DNA of 64,000 nucleotides from Proteus sp. FME41 (GCF_014897315.1 NZ_JABUYL010000003.1:208352-272351), one strand, 5' to 3'. Counted from the stretch's first letter, positions 8,351 to 21,140 are shown. A program made the numbers and translations. The notes: a model not told the origin generated them from the sequence alone.

Positions 8351-8626
8351 TTTCTGGCTCTTGCAAAATGCTTGAACCAAAATGATCCAAGCACCCACCA
8401 ATATAGTAACAGAAATTTCTCTATCCCCTATACCTTATCAGTGGTAAATTAAAAATTTAATCGAGTTAAAACAACGCGTTACTTGATTGCGTAAAATGAT
8501 TCACTATTGACTCAAACGCCAAGAAAAGACAAAATAAATTCGCTAAAACAAAGAAATTAACTTATTTTATTTTCTTGACTCCTTACTTGAAAAAAAGATC
8601 CGCACCCATCCCTTTGTTTTGCAATC

Positions 8627-8660
8627 GCCCCAAATAAATTTATTTGGGGCTTTCTTTTTT
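8627..8660 (+). terminator. orphan plus-strand terminator; possible second small RNA
   Basis: A perfect 24-bp palindrome (8627-8650, GCCCCAAATAAA and its complement) followed by TTTCTTTTTT. No plus-strand gene precedes it. About 50 bp upstream a TTGACTCCTT (8575-8584) repeats the start of the Sok-like promoter at 8260, but no good -10 follows. The region 8351-8626 holds no convincing coding frame on either strand. It may be a second Sok-like RNA whose toxin gene has decayed. Confidence 0.5.
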
Positions 8661-8689
8661 CCGTAAAATTTTCTTTTTTTAAATAGCGA

Positions 8690-8735
8690 TAAAAAAACAA
8701 AAAATCCCGAACATAAGTTTCCTCATATTCGGGAT
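8690..8735 (-). terminator. carAB terminator
   Basis: Minus-strand hairpin ATCCCGAA...TTCGGGAT (8704-8735) followed by TTTTTGTTTTTTT, 24 bp after the carB stop. Confidence 0.85.
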
Positions 8736-8758
8736 CATTATGACAAGAACAAATAAAC

Positions 8759-11700
8759 TTAAAATTTATTTATCTTTACATGCATTTCTTGAACTGAAAT
8801 AACACTCGCCGTCGGATCTGCCGTTAATGACAGTGTTGTTGCAAATCCGCCATTTAACGTCGTGTCATAATGGACTTTATATCTTAATGCACTGCGACGA
8901 ATAATTTTAGAATCTTCAATGGCTTGACGACCAGAGGTGGTATTAACGATATAGTCATATTCACCATTTTTAATTCTATCTTCAATATGCGGTCGCCCTT
9001 CATGCACTTTATTGACTAAACGTGGATTTATTCCCGCTTCACCTAGCACAATGGCTGTGCCGTGTGTTGCATCTAACTCAAACCCATTTTTTAGCAGTTT
9101 AGTGGCTAAATCAACAACACGTTTTTTATCACCTTCACGCACAGAAAGGAGGGCTCTACCTTTTTTCTTCATGGTAGAGCTACTACCGAGCATCGCCTTA
9201 GCAAAAGCTTGTGCAAAGGTTGCACCAACGCCCATCACCTCACCCGTTGATCGCATTTCAGGCCCTAAAATCGGGTCAACGCCTGCGAATTTATTAAAAG
9301 GTAAAACCACTTCTTTTACCGAATAATAAGGGGGAATAACTTCTTTTGTCACACCTTGTTCTTCAAGGCTTTGACCAATCATGACACGCGCGGCAACTTT
9401 GGCTAATGGCACACCTGTGGCTTTTGACACAAAAGGCACCGTACGAGCAGCTCGAGGATTGACTTCAATAAGATAAACATCATCACCTTTCACCGCAAAT
9501 TGGGCATTCATCAACCCTTTTACACCTAATTCAAAAGCAAGCTCACGAACTTGTTTACGCATCACATCTTGAATTTCTTTGCTTAAGGTATAAGCCGGCA
9601 ATGAGCAAGCTGAGTCACCAGAGTGAACACCTGCTTGTTCGATATGCTCCATAATGCCACCAATGACGACCTGTTTACCGTCACAGATTGCATCAATATC
9701 CACTTCAATCGCATCATCAAGAAAACGGTCTAATAAGACAGGGGCATCGTTTGACACACTGACTGCGGTTTGGAAATAACGACGTAAATCAACTTCATCA
9801 TAAACAATTTCCATTGCGCGCCCACCAAGTACATAAGAAGGGCGAACCACCAGCGGATAACCAATCAATTGCGCTTTTTCTACCGCCTCTTCTAAAGCCG
9901 TTACCGTGGCATTTTCAGGCTGTTTAAGCCCTAATTTATCAACCGCTTTTTGGAAACGTTCACGATCTTCAGCTTTATCGATAGCATCTGGCGTTGTCCC
10001 AATGACGGGCACACCTTCAGCTTCTAGCGCTCTCGCTAATTTTAAGGGTGTTTGCCCACCATATTGCACGATCACCCCTTTCGGTTTTTCGATACGCACG
10101 ATTTCAAGCACATCTTCTAATGTGACAGGTTCAAAATAGAGTCTGTCAGAAGTGTCATAATCCGTTGAAACCGTTTCAGGATTACAGTTCACCATGATGG
10201 TTTCGTAACCGTCTTCACGTAATGCAAGCGCTGCATGAACACAGCAATAATCAAATTCAATCCCTTGACCTATACGGTTTGGCCCACCCCCCAAGATCAT
10301 CACTTTCGGTTTATCTTGATGTGGATTTGCCTCGCACTCTTCTTCATAAGTCGAGTACATATAAGCCGTATCAGTAGCGAATTCTGCCGCACACGTATCA
10401 ACACGCTTATAGACAGGATGTAGTTGATATTGCTCACGTAATTGGCGAATAGTATGTTCTTTTACGTTAAGTATTTTAGCTAAACGCGCATCGGCAAAAC
10501 CTTTGCGTTTTAATTGACGTAAGAAATCAGCACTTAATCCTTTGATACCGACTTCACTGACTTTTTCTTCAAGACGAACAATTTCTTCAATTTGAACTAA
10601 GAACCAGCGGTCAATGTTGGTGAGGTTAAATACACCATCAATGGATAGTCCTGCGCGGAAAGCATCCGCGATATACCAAATACGGTCTGAGCCCGCTTCT
10701 TTTAGCTCACGACGAATTTTCGTTAATGCTTCTGGGTCGTCTAAATCAACTTTAGGATCAAAACCCGTTGCCCCAACTTCGAGACCACGTAATGCTTTTT
10801 GCATAGACTCTTGTTGTGTTCTACCAATTGCCATCACTTCACCGACAGATTTCATTTGCGTTGTTAATCTGTCATTGGTTCCTGCAAATTTTTCAAAGTT
10901 AAAGCGAGGAATTTTTGTCACAACATAATCAATAGATGGTTCGAAAGAGGCTGGCGTTCTCCCGCCAGTAATATCATTCATCAGTTCATCAAGGGTATAA
11001 CCTACTGCTAATTTTGCAGCCACTTTTGCAATAGGAAACCCCGTAGCTTTTGATGCTAAAGCTGATGAGCGTGACACACGAGGATTCATTTCAATGACGA
11101 TTAAACGCCCTGTTTTAGGATCAACGGCAAACTGCACATTAGAACCGCCTGTTTCAACACCTATCTCACGTAATACTGCCATCGAGGCATTACGCATAAT
11201 TTGGTATTCTTTGTCGGTGAGTGTTTGTGCTGGCGCGACAGTAATGGAATCCCCCGTGTGAATTCCCATTGCATCAATGTTTTCGATAGAGCAGACGATA
11301 ATGCAGTTGTCGTTTTTATCGCGCACGACTTCCATTTCATACTCTTTCCAGCCAATTAATGATTCATCAATTAAGAGTTCATTAGTGGGTGATAAATCTA
11401 AGCCACGAGTACAAATTTCTTCAAATTCTTCACGATTATAGGCGATCCCCCCCCCGGTTCCGCCCATCGTGAATGAGGGACGAATAATACAAGGGAAACC
11501 AACTTGCTGCGCAACCGCAAAAGCGTCATCCAGATTATGTGCAATACCTGAGCGAGCAGTGTCTAAACCAATTTTTTTCATCGCTTTATCAAAGCGTTGT
11601 CTATCTTCTGCTTTATCAATTGCATCAGCTGTTGCACCAATCATGGTGACACCAAATTCCGCTAATACACCTTGGCGTTCTAATTCTAAAGCACAGTTTA

Positions 11701-11986
11701 GTGCTGTTTGCCCGCCCATTGTCGGTAACACTGCATCAGGGCGCTCTTTTTCAATGATTTTTCTCACAACTTGCCAGTGAATAGGCTCGATGTACGTTGC
11801 ATCTGCCATTTCAGGATCGGTCATAATGGTAGCAGGATTTGAATTCACCAAAACAACACGATATCCCTCTTCACGAAGGGCTTTACATGCTTGAGCGCCA
11901 GAATAGTCAAATTCACACGCCTGTCCGATAACAATCGGCCCAGCACCTAAAATCAGGATTGTTTTGATATCTGTTCTTTTAGCCAT
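8759..11986 (-). CDS. carB: carbamoyl-phosphate synthase large subunit
   Basis: 1075 residues (E. coli 1073). Makes carbamoyl phosphate from bicarbonate, ATP and ammonia delivered by CarA, for arginine and pyrimidine synthesis. The two homologous ATP-grasp halves are visible: N-terminal [21 protein letters not shown] and the second half [15 protein letters not shown] at about 560, each with GG-rich nucleotide loops ([22 protein letters not shown]) and EVNPR/EMNPR metal-site motifs. The C-terminal MGS-like allosteric domain (about 940-1075) binds UMP, IMP and ornithine in the E. coli enzyme. Second gene of carAB, 16 bp after carA, with its own terminator downstream. Confidence 0.98.
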   Translation of the reverse strand: MAKRTDIKTILILGAGPIVIGQACEFDYSGAQACKALREEGYRVVLVNSNPATIMTDPEMADATYIEPIHWQVVRKIIEKERPDAVLPTMGGQTALNCALELERQGVLAEFGVTMIGATADAIDKAEDRQRFDKAMKKIGLDTARSGIAHNLDDAFAVAQQVGFPCIIRPSFTMGGTGGGIAYNREEFEEICTRGLDLSPTNELLIDESLIGWKEYEMEVVRDKNDNCIIVCSIENIDAMGIHTGDSITVAPAQTLTDKEYQIMRNASMAVLREIGVETGGSNVQFAVDPKTGRLIVIEMNPRVSRSSALASKATGFPIAKVAAKLAVGYTLDELMNDITGGRTPASFEPSIDYVVTKIPRFNFEKFAGTNDRLTTQMKSVGEVMAIGRTQQESMQKALRGLEVGATGFDPKVDLDDPEALTKIRRELKEAGSDRIWYIADAFRAGLSIDGVFNLTNIDRWFLVQIEEIVRLEEKVSEVGIKGLSADFLRQLKRKGFADARLAKILNVKEHTIRQLREQYQLHPVYKRVDTCAAEFATDTAYMYSTYEEECEANPHQDKPKVMILGGGPNRIGQGIEFDYCCVHAALALREDGYETIMVNCNPETVSTDYDTSDRLYFEPVTLEDVLEIVRIEKPKGVIVQYGGQTPLKLARALEAEGVPVIGTTPDAIDKAEDRERFQKAVDKLGLKQPENATVTALEEAVEKAQLIGYPLVVRPSYVLGGRAMEIVYDEVDLRRYFQTAVSVSNDAPVLLDRFLDDAIEVDIDAICDGKQVVIGGIMEHIEQAGVHSGDSACSLPAYTLSKEIQDVMRKQVRELAFELGVKGLMNAQFAVKGDDVYLIEVNPRAARTVPFVSKATGVPLAKVAARVMIGQSLEEQGVTKEVIPPYYSVKEVVLPFNKFAGVDPILGPEMRSTGEVMGVGATFAQAFAKAMLGSSSTMKKKGRALLSVREGDKKRVVDLATKLLKNGFELDATHGTAIVLGEAGINPRLVNKVHEGRPHIEDRIKNGEYDYIVNTTSGRQAIEDSKIIRRSALRYKVHYDTTLNGGFATTLSLTADPTASVISVQEMHVKINKF

Positions 11987-12002
11987 TTTCTTCGCTCCCG
12001 AT

Positions 12003-13166
12003 TTATTTTGTTGTCATTGATTGCAGGTTTTGACGATATTGCGCGATAAGCTCGATAAAGTGATCAAAAAGAGGTGCGGCATCATGTGGTCCTGGGCTCG
12101 CTTCTGGGTGGCCTTGGAAACTGAATGCAGGTTTATCTGTACGATGAATACCTTGTAAAGAACCATCAAATAAAGATTTGTGCGTCACACGTAAATTAGT
12201 AGGAAGTGATGTTTCATCAACAGCAAACCCATGATTCTGTGCTGTGATCATCACAGTATCTTTATCTAAATCTTTAACCGGATGATTACCACCATGATGC
12301 CCAAATTTCATTTTGATGGTTTTGGCGCCACTGGCTAACGCTAAGAGTTGATGCCCTAAACAGATACCAAAAACAGGAATATCCGTCGTTAAGAATGTTT
12401 GAATAGCGTTAATGGCGTAGTCGCAGGGCTCTGGATCGCCTGGACCATTTGAAAGAAAAATACCATCAGGCGAAAGAGCTAAAACATCTTGTGCGGGCGT
12501 TTGTGCCGGTACAACGGTGACTCTGCATCCTCTATCGACCAGCATACGTAAAATATTACGTTTCACACCAAAATCATATGCCACAATATGCAATGGCAAT
12601 TCATCTGCTGATTTTGCTTTAGGCAATTCATTTTGTAGCGTCCAACTTCCTTGAGTCCATTGATAAGGTTGTTTGACGGTGACTGTTTTGGCTAAATCCA
12701 TCCCTTTTAAGCCAGGAAAAGCTTTTGCTTTTTCTTGTGCAAATGAAGAATCAAGGTGATCCCCCGTAATAATACAACCGTTCTGAGCCCCTTTTTCTCT
12801 CAATAAACGCGTTAGCTTACGTGTATCAATATCTGCAATCGCCACGATATTATGGCGTTTAAGATAATCGGATAAGCTTTCTTGTGCACGATAGTTGCTC
12901 ATCACTAATGGTAAATCACGGATAATTAAGCCTTGAGCATGGATTGTTTCTGATTCTTCGTCTGAATGATTAACGCCAGTGTTGCCAATATGGGGATAGG
13001 TGAGAGTAACAATTTGTTGGGAGTAAGACGGGTCGGTTAGTATTTCTTGGTAACCGGTCATTGAAGTATTAAAAACCACTTCACCGATAGCGGCGCCTTC
13101 TGCGCCAATCGACTTGCCGTGGAATTTGGTCCCATCTTCTAGAACCAATATAGCTGATTTAATCAA
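12003..13166 (-). CDS. carA: carbamoyl-phosphate synthase small subunit (glutaminase)
   Basis: 387 residues (E. coli 382). Glutamine amidotransferase subunit that releases ammonia and channels it to CarB. The class I amidotransferase triad is visible: Cys in [10 protein letters not shown], and His/Glu in [11 protein letters not shown]. The start is set at TTG 13166: GGAGG lies 7 bp upstream, the protein then begins (M)[11 protein letters not shown] as in E. coli, which is also known to use TTG. An upstream in-frame start at 13193 would add nine residues not found in the family and would fall in the ArgR operator. First gene of carAB, preceded by two tandem ARG boxes. Confidence 0.97.
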   Translation of the reverse strand: MIKSAILVLEDGTKFHGKSIGAEGAAIGEVVFNTSMTGYQEILTDPSYSQQIVTLTYPHIGNTGVNHSDEESETIHAQGLIIRDLPLVMSNYRAQESLSDYLKRHNIVAIADIDTRKLTRLLREKGAQNGCIITGDHLDSSFAQEKAKAFPGLKGMDLAKTVTVKQPYQWTQGSWTLQNELPKAKSADELPLHIVAYDFGVKRNILRMLVDRGCRVTVVPAQTPAQDVLALSPDGIFLSNGPGDPEPCDYAINAIQTFLTTDIPVFGICLGHQLLALASGAKTIKMKFGHHGGNHPVKDLDKDTVMITAQNHGFAVDETSLPTNLRVTHKSLFDGSLQGIHRTDKPAFSFQGHPEASPGPHDAAPLFDHFIELIAQYRQNLQSMTTK

Positions 13167-13176
13167 AACGCCCTCC

Positions 13177-13215
13177 AGAGAATAATAAATCACATTTCAT
13201 GCATATTAATTCAGA
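13177..13215 (-). promoter_or_regulatory. tandem ARG boxes (ArgR operator) of carAB
   Basis: Two matches to the ArgR core TGAAT-N4-ATTCA: AGAAT-AATA-AATCA (13179-13192, 8/10) and TGCAT-ATTA-ATTCA (13200-13213, 9/10). Their centres are exactly 21 bp apart, the spacing of true ArgR operators (18-bp boxes with 3 bp between). ArgR control of carAB is established in E. coli. Confidence 0.75.
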
Positions 13216-13600
13216 TTTAAGCCTCTAAATCAATGCCAAAAATATAAAATTGGGCAAATTTTTGGCAAATTGGGCGCATTCTAAAGATCCAATGGCGATA
13301 TGTCTATAAAAAACACCTTTTTAATTAAAAAAACATCCATCATTAGCAATTTAATCAACCAAGTGACAATTAACATAATAAATCTTACGAATTTAACCGT
13401 TTGCTTACCAAGATAATTTAAAAAAGGCATTTAAATATAAAAAACAGAGAGAGCATTGAGTTTTGAGGTGTAAAAATGAAGAAAAAATAGAGATAACAAA
13501 CAGAAATAACAGTAACAACAATAAATTATAATAAAAACAAAAAAAAACTCAAAATTATAAAAATAATAATGAGTTTTCAATTAATTATAAATTTATTAAA
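13216..13600. other. intergenic region between dapB and carA
   Basis: 385 bp, very AT-rich. It should hold the carAB promoters close to 13216-13300 and the dapB 3' end. I see no coding frame, strong hairpin terminator or clear promoter match that I can place with confidence. Confidence 0.5.
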
Positions 13601-14446
<846 letters not shown>

Positions 14447-14597
14447 TTATTCTCTCTATTTATTGTTTACAGATTAGCGGTGTCACTCACTTGATGCCAG
14501 CATTTAACATACAAGATAAGAAAAACACACCAAACTAAGATAATTATCAGTAAAAGAGATGATCCGCATGCTTATTCATTTAACTTTACGTTAAGCA

Positions 14598-14628
14598 CAA
14601 AAAAAGCAGAGAATTAAGCTCTGCTTTT
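14598..14628 (-). terminator. terminator of the ribF-ileS-lspA-fkpB-ispH operon
   Basis: Minus strand AGCAGAG-7-CTCTGCT hairpin with a run of seven T after it, 22 bp past the ispH stop. Confidence 0.85.
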
Positions 14629-14650
14629 AAAATTCATTATATTAAATAAG

Positions 14651-15604
14651 TTATTCGATAACTTTATAGTCTAAGCGTAACTCTTTAGGCACTTCAAATA
14701 CGATATTTTCTTCACGCCCTGATAATTCAATCACTTCATCTGCACCAAAGCTTTTTAAACGCGCTAATACTTGTTGCACTAAAATATCTGGAGCAGAAGC
14801 TCCTGCTGTTACACCGATGACATTGACATTAGCAACCCAAGCTTCATTAATATCTTCATCACTATCAATAAGATAAGAAGGTTTCCCAGCACGCTGTGCA
14901 AGCTCTGCTAATCGATTTGAATTGGACGAGTTTTTTGAACCTACAACAAAAACGACATCTGCTTTTTCTGCAAGCTCTCTTGCCGCTTCTTGACGGTTGG
15001 TGGTTGCATAGCAAATATCATCTTTACGAGGCCCAATAATTTTGGGAAAACGTGTATTTAAAGCGTCAATGACTTCAGATGTATCATCAACAGAAAGCGT
15101 TGTTTGCGTCATAAAACAAAGATTGTCTTCATCTTTGACATCTAACTTCCAGACATCTGCCGGTGACTCAACTAAATACATTCCCCCTTCAGGGTTATTG
15201 TATTGTCCCATTGTGCCTTCAACTTCAGGATGCCCTGCATGACCGATTAAAATCGCTTCTTTGCCTTTACGGCTCGCTCTGGCCACTTCCATATGGACTT
15301 TAGTCACTAATGGGCAAGTCGCATCATAGAGCATTGTTAGATTACGAGAACGCGCCTCTTGACGAATCGCTTGAGAAACACCATGAGCCGAAAAAATTAA
15401 AATCGCGTTATCAGGCACTTCTGAAATTTCTTCAATAAAAATAGCGCCACGCTCACGTAAATCATTCACTACATAACGGTTATGAACCACTTCATGACGT
15501 ACATAAATAGGGGCCCCATAAATTTCCAAAGCGCGATCAACAATGCTGATAGCCCGGTCAACACCCGCACAAAAGCCTCGTGGGTTAGCCAGCAATATTT
15601 GCAT
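14651..15604 (-). CDS. ispH: 4-hydroxy-3-methylbut-2-enyl diphosphate reductase
   Basis: 317 residues (E. coli 316). Last step of the MEP isoprenoid pathway, an iron-sulfur enzyme giving IPP and DMAPP. The three cluster cysteines are in GFCAGV (residue 12), [11 protein letters not shown] (about 96) and CYATTNRQ (about 197); HAGHPEVEG carries the catalytic His/Glu. Start is ATG 15604 ([10 protein letters not shown]), which overlaps the end of fkpB by 20 bp; a longer frame to 15649 lacks family support. Last gene of the ribF-ileS-lspA-fkpB-ispH operon. Confidence 0.97.
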   Translation of the reverse strand: MQILLANPRGFCAGVDRAISIVDRALEIYGAPIYVRHEVVHNRYVVNDLRERGAIFIEEISEVPDNAILIFSAHGVSQAIRQEARSRNLTMLYDATCPLVTKVHMEVARASRKGKEAILIGHAGHPEVEGTMGQYNNPEGGMYLVESPADVWKLDVKDEDNLCFMTQTTLSVDDTSEVIDALNTRFPKIIGPRKDDICYATTNRQEAARELAEKADVVFVVGSKNSSNSNRLAELAQRAGKPSYLIDSDEDINEAWVANVNVIGVTAGASAPDILVQQVLARLKSFGADEVIELSGREENIVFEVPKELRLDYKVIE

Positions 15605-16055
15605 GTGTTGTTTCCTCCTCAGGATCGATGGTGACAACGTCAATATCAAATGTCACTTCTTCTGACGCTAATGGATGATTAAAATCAACCGTCACAGAAT
15701 CTTCAGTTACATCACGCACAATACCCGGCATTTCACTGCCATTCATTGCCGTAAACAACATGATCGTTCCCGCTTCAGGTACACCAGACTCTGCAAAATC
15801 AGAAGGCATAAAGTATTGAATCAAATCAGGGTTATATTTACCAAAAATATGTTCACCCGCAAGCGTAAAGGTTTTTTTATCACCTTCAGCTAATCCTATT
15901 AACTCAGCTTCTAATGCTGGCGATAAACTTTCATCACCTAAACGAAAAAGAGCGGGTTTACCATGCGCTTGTGTAGATTCAGCAACAGAACCATCGGCTA
16001 ATTTTAAAGTGAAATTCAGCAACACTGCGCTGGTGTTGAGTACCTGCATAACCAT
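15585..16055 (-). CDS. fkpB: FKBP-type peptidyl-prolyl isomerase (SlpA-like)
   Basis: 156 residues (E. coli 149). Peptidyl-prolyl cis-trans isomerase of the SlyD/SlpA branch: an FKBP domain with an inserted flap (about residues 75-130). Characteristic segments: [40 protein letters not shown] and [16 protein letters not shown]. No signal peptide, so cytoplasmic. The C-terminal tail overlaps ispH by 20 bp, a tighter junction than in E. coli. AAGG precedes the ATG at 16055; a second ATG two codons later is also possible. Confidence 0.95.
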   Translation of the reverse strand: MVMQVLNTSAVLLNFTLKLADGSVAESTQAHGKPALFRLGDESLSPALEAELIGLAEGDKKTFTLAGEHIFGKYNPDLIQYFMPSDFAESGVPEAGTIMLFTAMNGSEMPGIVRDVTEDSVTVDFNHPLASEEVTFDIDVVTIDPEEETTHANIAG

Positions 16056-16076
16056 ACTAATACCTTCTATTAAGCG

Positions 16077-16102
16077 TAACCCCCGCCATAAGGCAGGGGT
16101 TA
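16077..16102 (-). repeat. intercistronic hairpin fkpB-lspA
   Basis: Minus-strand RNA folds as an 11-bp stem with one U-G pair and a UUAU loop (arms 16077-16087 and 16092-16102). No T-run follows, and the flanking genes form one operon, so this looks like an mRNA-stability or processing hairpin. Confidence 0.55.
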
Positions 16103-16124
16103 TTTTAGTTAACTTATTGTCTGA

Positions 16125-16640
16125 TTATTTTTGCTTTTTCGTATCTTGTGGGCTGACATTTTTATCAGGAAAAAAACTTTCAATAATAATAAGTCCTGCA
16201 CCAATACAAATACCCATATCAGCAATATTAAATGTAGGCCAATGCCAATCTCCAACATACACATCAAGGAAATCGATAACAAACCCATGGATCAGACGAT
16301 CAGAAAGATTACCCAATGCTCCGCCAATAATAAGCGCATAAGCAATATTACTGAGTTTGGCGCTTGCTTTATTTTTATACATCATTACCAATAAGGTAAT
16401 ACAGATCGCTAATGCAATCAGTGCAAAAAACCAGCGTTGCCATCCCCCTTTATCTGCTAAAAAGCTAAAGGCAGCACCATAGTTATGTGCATAAGTGAAG
16501 TTGAAAAAAGGCATTACAGCAACCGATTCATACAGACGGAACGTCTGCATGAAATACTGTTTAGTGCCTAAATCCAACACCACTACAGCGATAGCTAGCC
16601 ACAACCAGCGCAAACCTGTAGAGCAAAGTGTTTTCTTCAT
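16125..16640 (-). CDS. lspA: prolipoprotein signal peptidase (signal peptidase II)
   Basis: 171 residues (E. coli 164). Inner-membrane aspartyl protease that removes signal peptides from diacylglyceryl-modified prolipoproteins. Four hydrophobic helices; the catalytic aspartates lie in [22 protein letters not shown] (about 115-137), and the conserved NYGAAFSFL motif is at about 54. It starts 3 bp after the ileS stop, as in other enterobacteria. Confidence 0.96.
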   Translation of the reverse strand: MKKTLCSTGLRWLWLAIAVVVLDLGTKQYFMQTFRLYESVAVMPFFNFTYAHNYGAAFSFLADKGGWQRWFFALIALAICITLLVMMYKNKASAKLSNIAYALIIGGALGNLSDRLIHGFVIDFLDVYVGDWHWPTFNIADMGICIGAGLIIIESFFPDKNVSPQDTKKQK

Positions 16641-16643
16641 TAA

Positions 16644-19454
16644 TTAAGCAAACTTACGTTCTTCACCGTTACCGGCTACGTTAGTAACACAGCGTCCGCA
16701 TAATTCAGCGTGTTCCGCTACTTGACCAATATCCGTTGTGTAATGCCAGCAACGAGGACATTTTTCACCATCAGCTTTATTAAAGGCGATTTTTAAACCC
16801 GCCATATCAGAGGCTAATGCGGTTTCTGGTGCATCATTAATATCAGCGACTTTCGCCTGAGATGTTAATAAAACAAAACGCAGTTCGTTACCTAATGCAT
16901 TTAACTTATCTGCTAATGCTTTATCTGCATACAGTGTTACCGCTGCTTCTAAAGAACCACGCAGTTGTTTATCGGCACGTGCTTGTTCTAACACCTTATT
17001 AACTTCACCACGAACAGCCAATAATTCAGCCCAATAGTCATCATTCAAGGTTTCTGATGCCGCTAAGCCAAATAAATCGGTGTACCATTCTTCAGTTAAG
17101 ACATATTTTGCACGTTCACCAGGTAATTCATTCCAGATTTCATCAGCAGTGAATGACATAACTGGGGCCATCCAACGTACTAATGCTTCACTGATATGGA
17201 ATAATGCTGTTTGACAACTACGGCGAGCCACACTGTCGCTTTTCGCAGTGTATTGTCTGTCTTTAATGATATCTAAATAGAAAGATCCCATTTCGACAGA
17301 GCAGAACTGCATTAAACGTTGAACAACATTATGGAAATCATAGTTTTCATAATGTTTTAAGATATCGGCTTGGGCTGCTTGTGCACGGCCTACTGCCCAG
17401 CGATCTAATGTAACCATCTCTTCTGGCTTAACTTGATGTTTTGCAGGATCAAAACCATTTAAGTTTGCCAAGAAGAAACGAGCTGTATTACGAATACGAC
17501 GATAAGTATCAGCCGAGCGTTTTAAGATTTCATCCGAAACAGCAATTTCACCCGTGTAATCAGTTGATGCAACCCATAAACGTAAGATATCAGCACCCAG
17601 TTTATCCATTACATCTTGTGGACTCACTGTATTACCGATGGATTTAGACATTTTACGGCCTTGTCCATCAACGGTAAAACCATGTGTTAAGACTTCACGG
17701 TAAGGGGCTTTACCTTTAATTGCTGTTGAAATCATTAGTGAAGACATAAACCAACCACGATGTTGGTCAGAGCCTTCTAAATACATGTCAGCTGAATTGC
17801 CATGGAATTCAGGGCGATCGTCAACCACAGTTGAGTGTGTTGATCCTGAGTCAAACCATACGTCTAATGTATCTGGTGTCTTCATGTAATCATCAGCTTC
17901 ATCACCCAATACATCGCGGATATCTAAATCCCACCATGCTTGGATACCACTGACTTCAACACGTTTTGCTACTTCTTCCATCAACTCTAAAGTACGTGGA
18001 TGTGGCTCTTGTGTCTCTTTATGAACAAACAGAGACATTGGTGTACCCCAAGTACGTTGACGCGAAATACACCAGTCAGGACGGTTTTCAACCATCGATT
18101 CAATACGTGCTTGACCCCAATCAGGGATCCATTTAACACCTTTGATCTCTTTTAATGATTGCTGACGTAACCCGTTTTTATCCATGCCGATAAACCATTG
18201 AGGTGTCGCACGGAAGATAACCGGTGTTTTATGTCTCCAACAGCAAGGATAGCTATGCTGTAATGCTTCATGATGCAGCAGAGCGCCTTTTTCTTTTAGC
18301 AATTCAACAATGACGTCATTCGCTTTAAAAACAAAAACGCCATCTAATGTTGGGTAAGTACCTGCTAAATAACAACCATTCGGCCCAACTGGATTAGCAA
18401 CTTCTAAGCCGTATTTTTGACCCACTACAAAGTCGTCAGGACCATGACCAGGTGCAGTATGCACCGCGCCTGTACCGGCTTCTAAAGTAACGTGATCGCC
18501 TAAAATAGCTGGAACATCAAACCCCATAAATGGGTGGTTAAAGCGCAGCAGTTCTAAGTCTGTACCTTTACATTCACCTAATATAGCCCAACCTGTTACG
18601 CCAATACGCTTCATTACACCTTCAACAAGATCAGCGGCTAAAATCACGCATTCATCGTTAAAAGAGACTAAAGCATAATTAAATTCTGCATTTAACGCGA
18701 TAGCGCGGTTAGCAGGTAGCGTCCATGGTGTGGTTGTCCAAATCACTAAAGAGATAGGTTTGTCTGTTGTTGTCTGGAATTTGGCTGCAACAGCACTTGG
18801 ATCAATGGCAGTGAAACGGACATCAATAGAAGGTGATGTTTTGTCGTAATATTCGACTTCTGCTTCAGCCAGCGATGAACCGCAAGCCGTACACCAATGA
18901 ACAGGTTTTGCCCCTTTTAACAGGTGCCCATTTGCAATAATACGCGCTAATGCACGGATAGTATTCGCTTCCGTTTTATAGTCCATGGTGAGATACGGTT
19001 TTTCCCAATCACCAAGAACGCCTAAACGAATAAAATCTTTTTTCTGTGCTTCAATTTGCTCGTAAGCGTACTTACGACATTCCTCGCGGAATTGCGCTGC
19101 AGAGATTTTCTCTCCTGGCTTACCTACAATTTGTTCAACTTTTAGTTCAATAGGTAATCCGTGACAGTCCCATCCTGGAATGTACGGAGAATCAAAACCT
19201 GACAGCCCTTTGGACTTAATAATAATGTCTTTGAGAATTTTGTTTACTGAGTGACCAATATGAATATTGCCGTTGGCGTATGGAGGGCCATCGTGCAAAA
19301 TAAATGTTTTCTTACCACTTTTAGCCTGACGAATAGCTTGATACAAACCTTCTTTGTACCAACGTGATAACATCTCTGGCTCGCGCTTTGCTAAATCCCC
19401 GCGCATAGGGAACCCTGTTTCTGGTAAGTTCAGGGTATTTTTATAGTCACTCAT
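16644..19454 (-). CDS. ileS: isoleucyl-tRNA synthetase
   Basis: 936 residues (E. coli 938). Class I synthetase: HIGH motif in [13 protein letters not shown] (about 58-70), KMSKS in [11 protein letters not shown] (about 603), the CP1 editing domain in between with [11 protein letters not shown] and [12 protein letters not shown], and the C-terminal zinc site CPRCWHY...CGRCV. Lies between ribF (29 bp upstream) and lspA (3 bp downstream). Confidence 0.98.
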   Translation of the reverse strand: MSDYKNTLNLPETGFPMRGDLAKREPEMLSRWYKEGLYQAIRQAKSGKKTFILHDGPPYANGNIHIGHSVNKILKDIIIKSKGLSGFDSPYIPGWDCHGLPIELKVEQIVGKPGEKISAAQFREECRKYAYEQIEAQKKDFIRLGVLGDWEKPYLTMDYKTEANTIRALARIIANGHLLKGAKPVHWCTACGSSLAEAEVEYYDKTSPSIDVRFTAIDPSAVAAKFQTTTDKPISLVIWTTTPWTLPANRAIALNAEFNYALVSFNDECVILAADLVEGVMKRIGVTGWAILGECKGTDLELLRFNHPFMGFDVPAILGDHVTLEAGTGAVHTAPGHGPDDFVVGQKYGLEVANPVGPNGCYLAGTYPTLDGVFVFKANDVIVELLKEKGALLHHEALQHSYPCCWRHKTPVIFRATPQWFIGMDKNGLRQQSLKEIKGVKWIPDWGQARIESMVENRPDWCISRQRTWGTPMSLFVHKETQEPHPRTLELMEEVAKRVEVSGIQAWWDLDIRDVLGDEADDYMKTPDTLDVWFDSGSTHSTVVDDRPEFHGNSADMYLEGSDQHRGWFMSSLMISTAIKGKAPYREVLTHGFTVDGQGRKMSKSIGNTVSPQDVMDKLGADILRLWVASTDYTGEIAVSDEILKRSADTYRRIRNTARFFLANLNGFDPAKHQVKPEEMVTLDRWAVGRAQAAQADILKHYENYDFHNVVQRLMQFCSVEMGSFYLDIIKDRQYTAKSDSVARRSCQTALFHISEALVRWMAPVMSFTADEIWNELPGERAKYVLTEEWYTDLFGLAASETLNDDYWAELLAVRGEVNKVLEQARADKQLRGSLEAAVTLYADKALADKLNALGNELRFVLLTSQAKVADINDAPETALASDMAGLKIAFNKADGEKCPRCWHYTTDIGQVAEHAELCGRCVTNVAGNGEERKFA

Positions 19455-19483
19455 TCGATTCTCAGTTCCAAGTTTCCGCTAGT

Positions 19484-20425
19484 TTATGACTCCGACCGCT
19501 GCGATAAAAAATCCCTAGCAGTAGCCACATCATCTGCGATTTGCTGCTTCAATGCATCCAATGATGCAAATCGCTGTTCATTACGTAATTTCTTTCGTAA
19601 CACAACATCAATACAACGTCCATATAAATCCATATTAACGTCGATTAAATGAACTTCTAATTGTACGCCCTTCCCTTTTACAGTAGGACGACTTCCGATA
19701 TTTGCGACACCCGGTAAAGGTGATTGATTATCTGATAAATAGACATCAACGGCATAAACGCCTTTAACGGGAGCAACTAAGCGTTTCATAGGAATATTGG
19801 CTGTCGGAAAGCCAATAGTTCTACCCAATTCATTACCATGAACGACTCGCCCACAGACACTATAAGGGTGCCCTAATAGTGATTCAGCGAGGGCTAAATC
19901 ATCATTAAGTAACGCTTCACGTACGGCGGTACTGCTGATACGTAATCCTTTATCGCAATAACTTTCTGTATTCGCGACATCAAATTCATATCTAATCCCC
20001 GCTTGTTGTAAAAAGTGAAAATCACCTTCACGATTTTTACCAAAGCGGAAATCATCACCAATCGCCAAAAACTTCACCCCCAATTTTTTGACTAACAGGG
20101 ATGAAACAAATTCTTCTGGCGTTTGCGCTGCAAATTGTTTATCAAATTTGACACACAGAAGGTAATCAATACCACATTCAGCTAAATATTTTATCTTGTC
20201 TCGTAAACGAGTCAGACGTGCTGGTGCCTTTTCTGGCAAAAAGAACTCAAGTGGTTGAGGTTCAAATGTCATCACAACTGTGGGTAATCCTCGTTGTGAT
20301 GCTTCTTGCTTCAAGTGTTTTAATAATGCCTGATGGCCTCGATGGACACCATCAAAATTCCCAATCGTTAGTACGCAACCGTGGTGTAGCGCCCTAATAT
20401 TTTGTATACCGCGAATTAGCTCCAT
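19484..20425 (-). CDS. ribF: bifunctional riboflavin kinase / FAD synthetase
   Basis: 313 residues, the usual enterobacterial length. Converts riboflavin to FMN and FMN to FAD. N-terminal nucleotidyltransferase with IGNFDGVHRGHQALL (about 22-36) and ISSTAVREAL (about 163); C-terminal flavokinase domain with GFPTANIP (about 203). First gene of the ribF-ileS-lspA-fkpB-ispH operon, divergent from rpsT. Confidence 0.97.
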   Translation of the reverse strand: MELIRGIQNIRALHHGCVLTIGNFDGVHRGHQALLKHLKQEASQRGLPTVVMTFEPQPLEFFLPEKAPARLTRLRDKIKYLAECGIDYLLCVKFDKQFAAQTPEEFVSSLLVKKLGVKFLAIGDDFRFGKNREGDFHFLQQAGIRYEFDVANTESYCDKGLRISSTAVREALLNDDLALAESLLGHPYSVCGRVVHGNELGRTIGFPTANIPMKRLVAPVKGVYAVDVYLSDNQSPLPGVANIGSRPTVKGKGVQLEVHLIDVNMDLYGRCIDVVLRKKLRNEQRFASLDALKQQIADDVATARDFLSQRSES

Positions 20426-20777
20426 AACTGGCTCAATACCGTGGAAATTATTGGATTATACCTTGTCAAAGGCTTGAGAGTAACCCAATATATCAATGTT
20501 TATTGGTGAGTAATATCTCGACACGTCGATTCTCTGTTATTTTTAAATTTAACTGCTCACATCAAACAAAAATAGACGATCACTCACTTCTTGGTTATAA
20601 AATCGCATAAAATAGAGCATAGATCCTATTAGAATCTATTATTTATTACTCATATACACGATTTTGACGATTTTTTCACTCAAAAGACTGTATTCTACCC
20701 GCCTTAACTGATAAAATCTTGCGCCATCACAACGAAACAAGTGTCGCGTACAACGACGCTAATTTTGTATAAATCCA

Positions 20778-20806
20778 TTGACAAACTTAGGTTGAAAAGG
20801 CATATT
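20778..20806 (+). promoter_or_regulatory. probable rpsT promoter
   Basis: TTGACA (20778-20783), 17 bp, CATATT (20801-20806), about 50 bp before the rpsT start. A further TTGACG lies at 20664 with a poorly spaced TATTCT, possibly a second promoter as in E. coli. The rest of 20426-20777 shows no gene. Confidence 0.6.
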
Positions 20807-20855
20807 CCTTCACCTTTGTATTTGTCCTCGCTAGAATATATTTGGGAGTTGGAAC

Positions 20856-21116
20856 TTGGCTAATATCAAATCAGCTAAGAAACGTGCGGTTCAGTCTGAA
20901 AAGCGTCGTCAGCACAACGCAAGCCGTCGTTCTATGATGCGTACTTTCATTAAAAAAGTATACGCAGCAGTTGCTTCAGGTGATAAAGAAGCAGCACAAA
21001 AAGCATTTAATGACATGCAACCGCTTGTTGACCGTCAGGCAACTAAAGGCTTAATTCATAAGAATAAAGCTGCACGTCATAAAGCTAATCTGCAAGCACA
21101 AATCAAAGCAATGTAA
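20856..21116 (+). CDS. rpsT: 30S ribosomal protein S20
   Basis: 86 residues (E. coli 87), highly basic, binds 16S rRNA early in 30S assembly. Sequence [24 protein letters not shown] is the family N-terminus. The start codon is TTG at 20856, with GGGAGTTGGAA before it. E. coli rpsT also starts with UUG, which is part of its autogenous translational control, so the rare start appears conserved. Monocistronic, with a terminator 25 bp after the stop. Confidence 0.98.
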   Translation: MANIKSAKKRAVQSEKRRQHNASRRSMMRTFIKKVYAAVASGDKEAAQKAFNDMQPLVDRQATKGLIHKNKAARHKANLQAQIKAM

Positions 21117-21140
21117 TATTGCTTTCTTGTGTTATAAAAA

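Noticed and set aside
8351..8626. Search for an intact second Hok-like peptide
   Set aside because: The frame after the AAGGAGTCAA remnant is stopped immediately; no membrane helix plus LC signature could be read.
9012..11780. Several frames of 60-104 residues opposite carB
   Set aside because: Antisense shadows of a conserved gene, low-complexity composition, no start signals.
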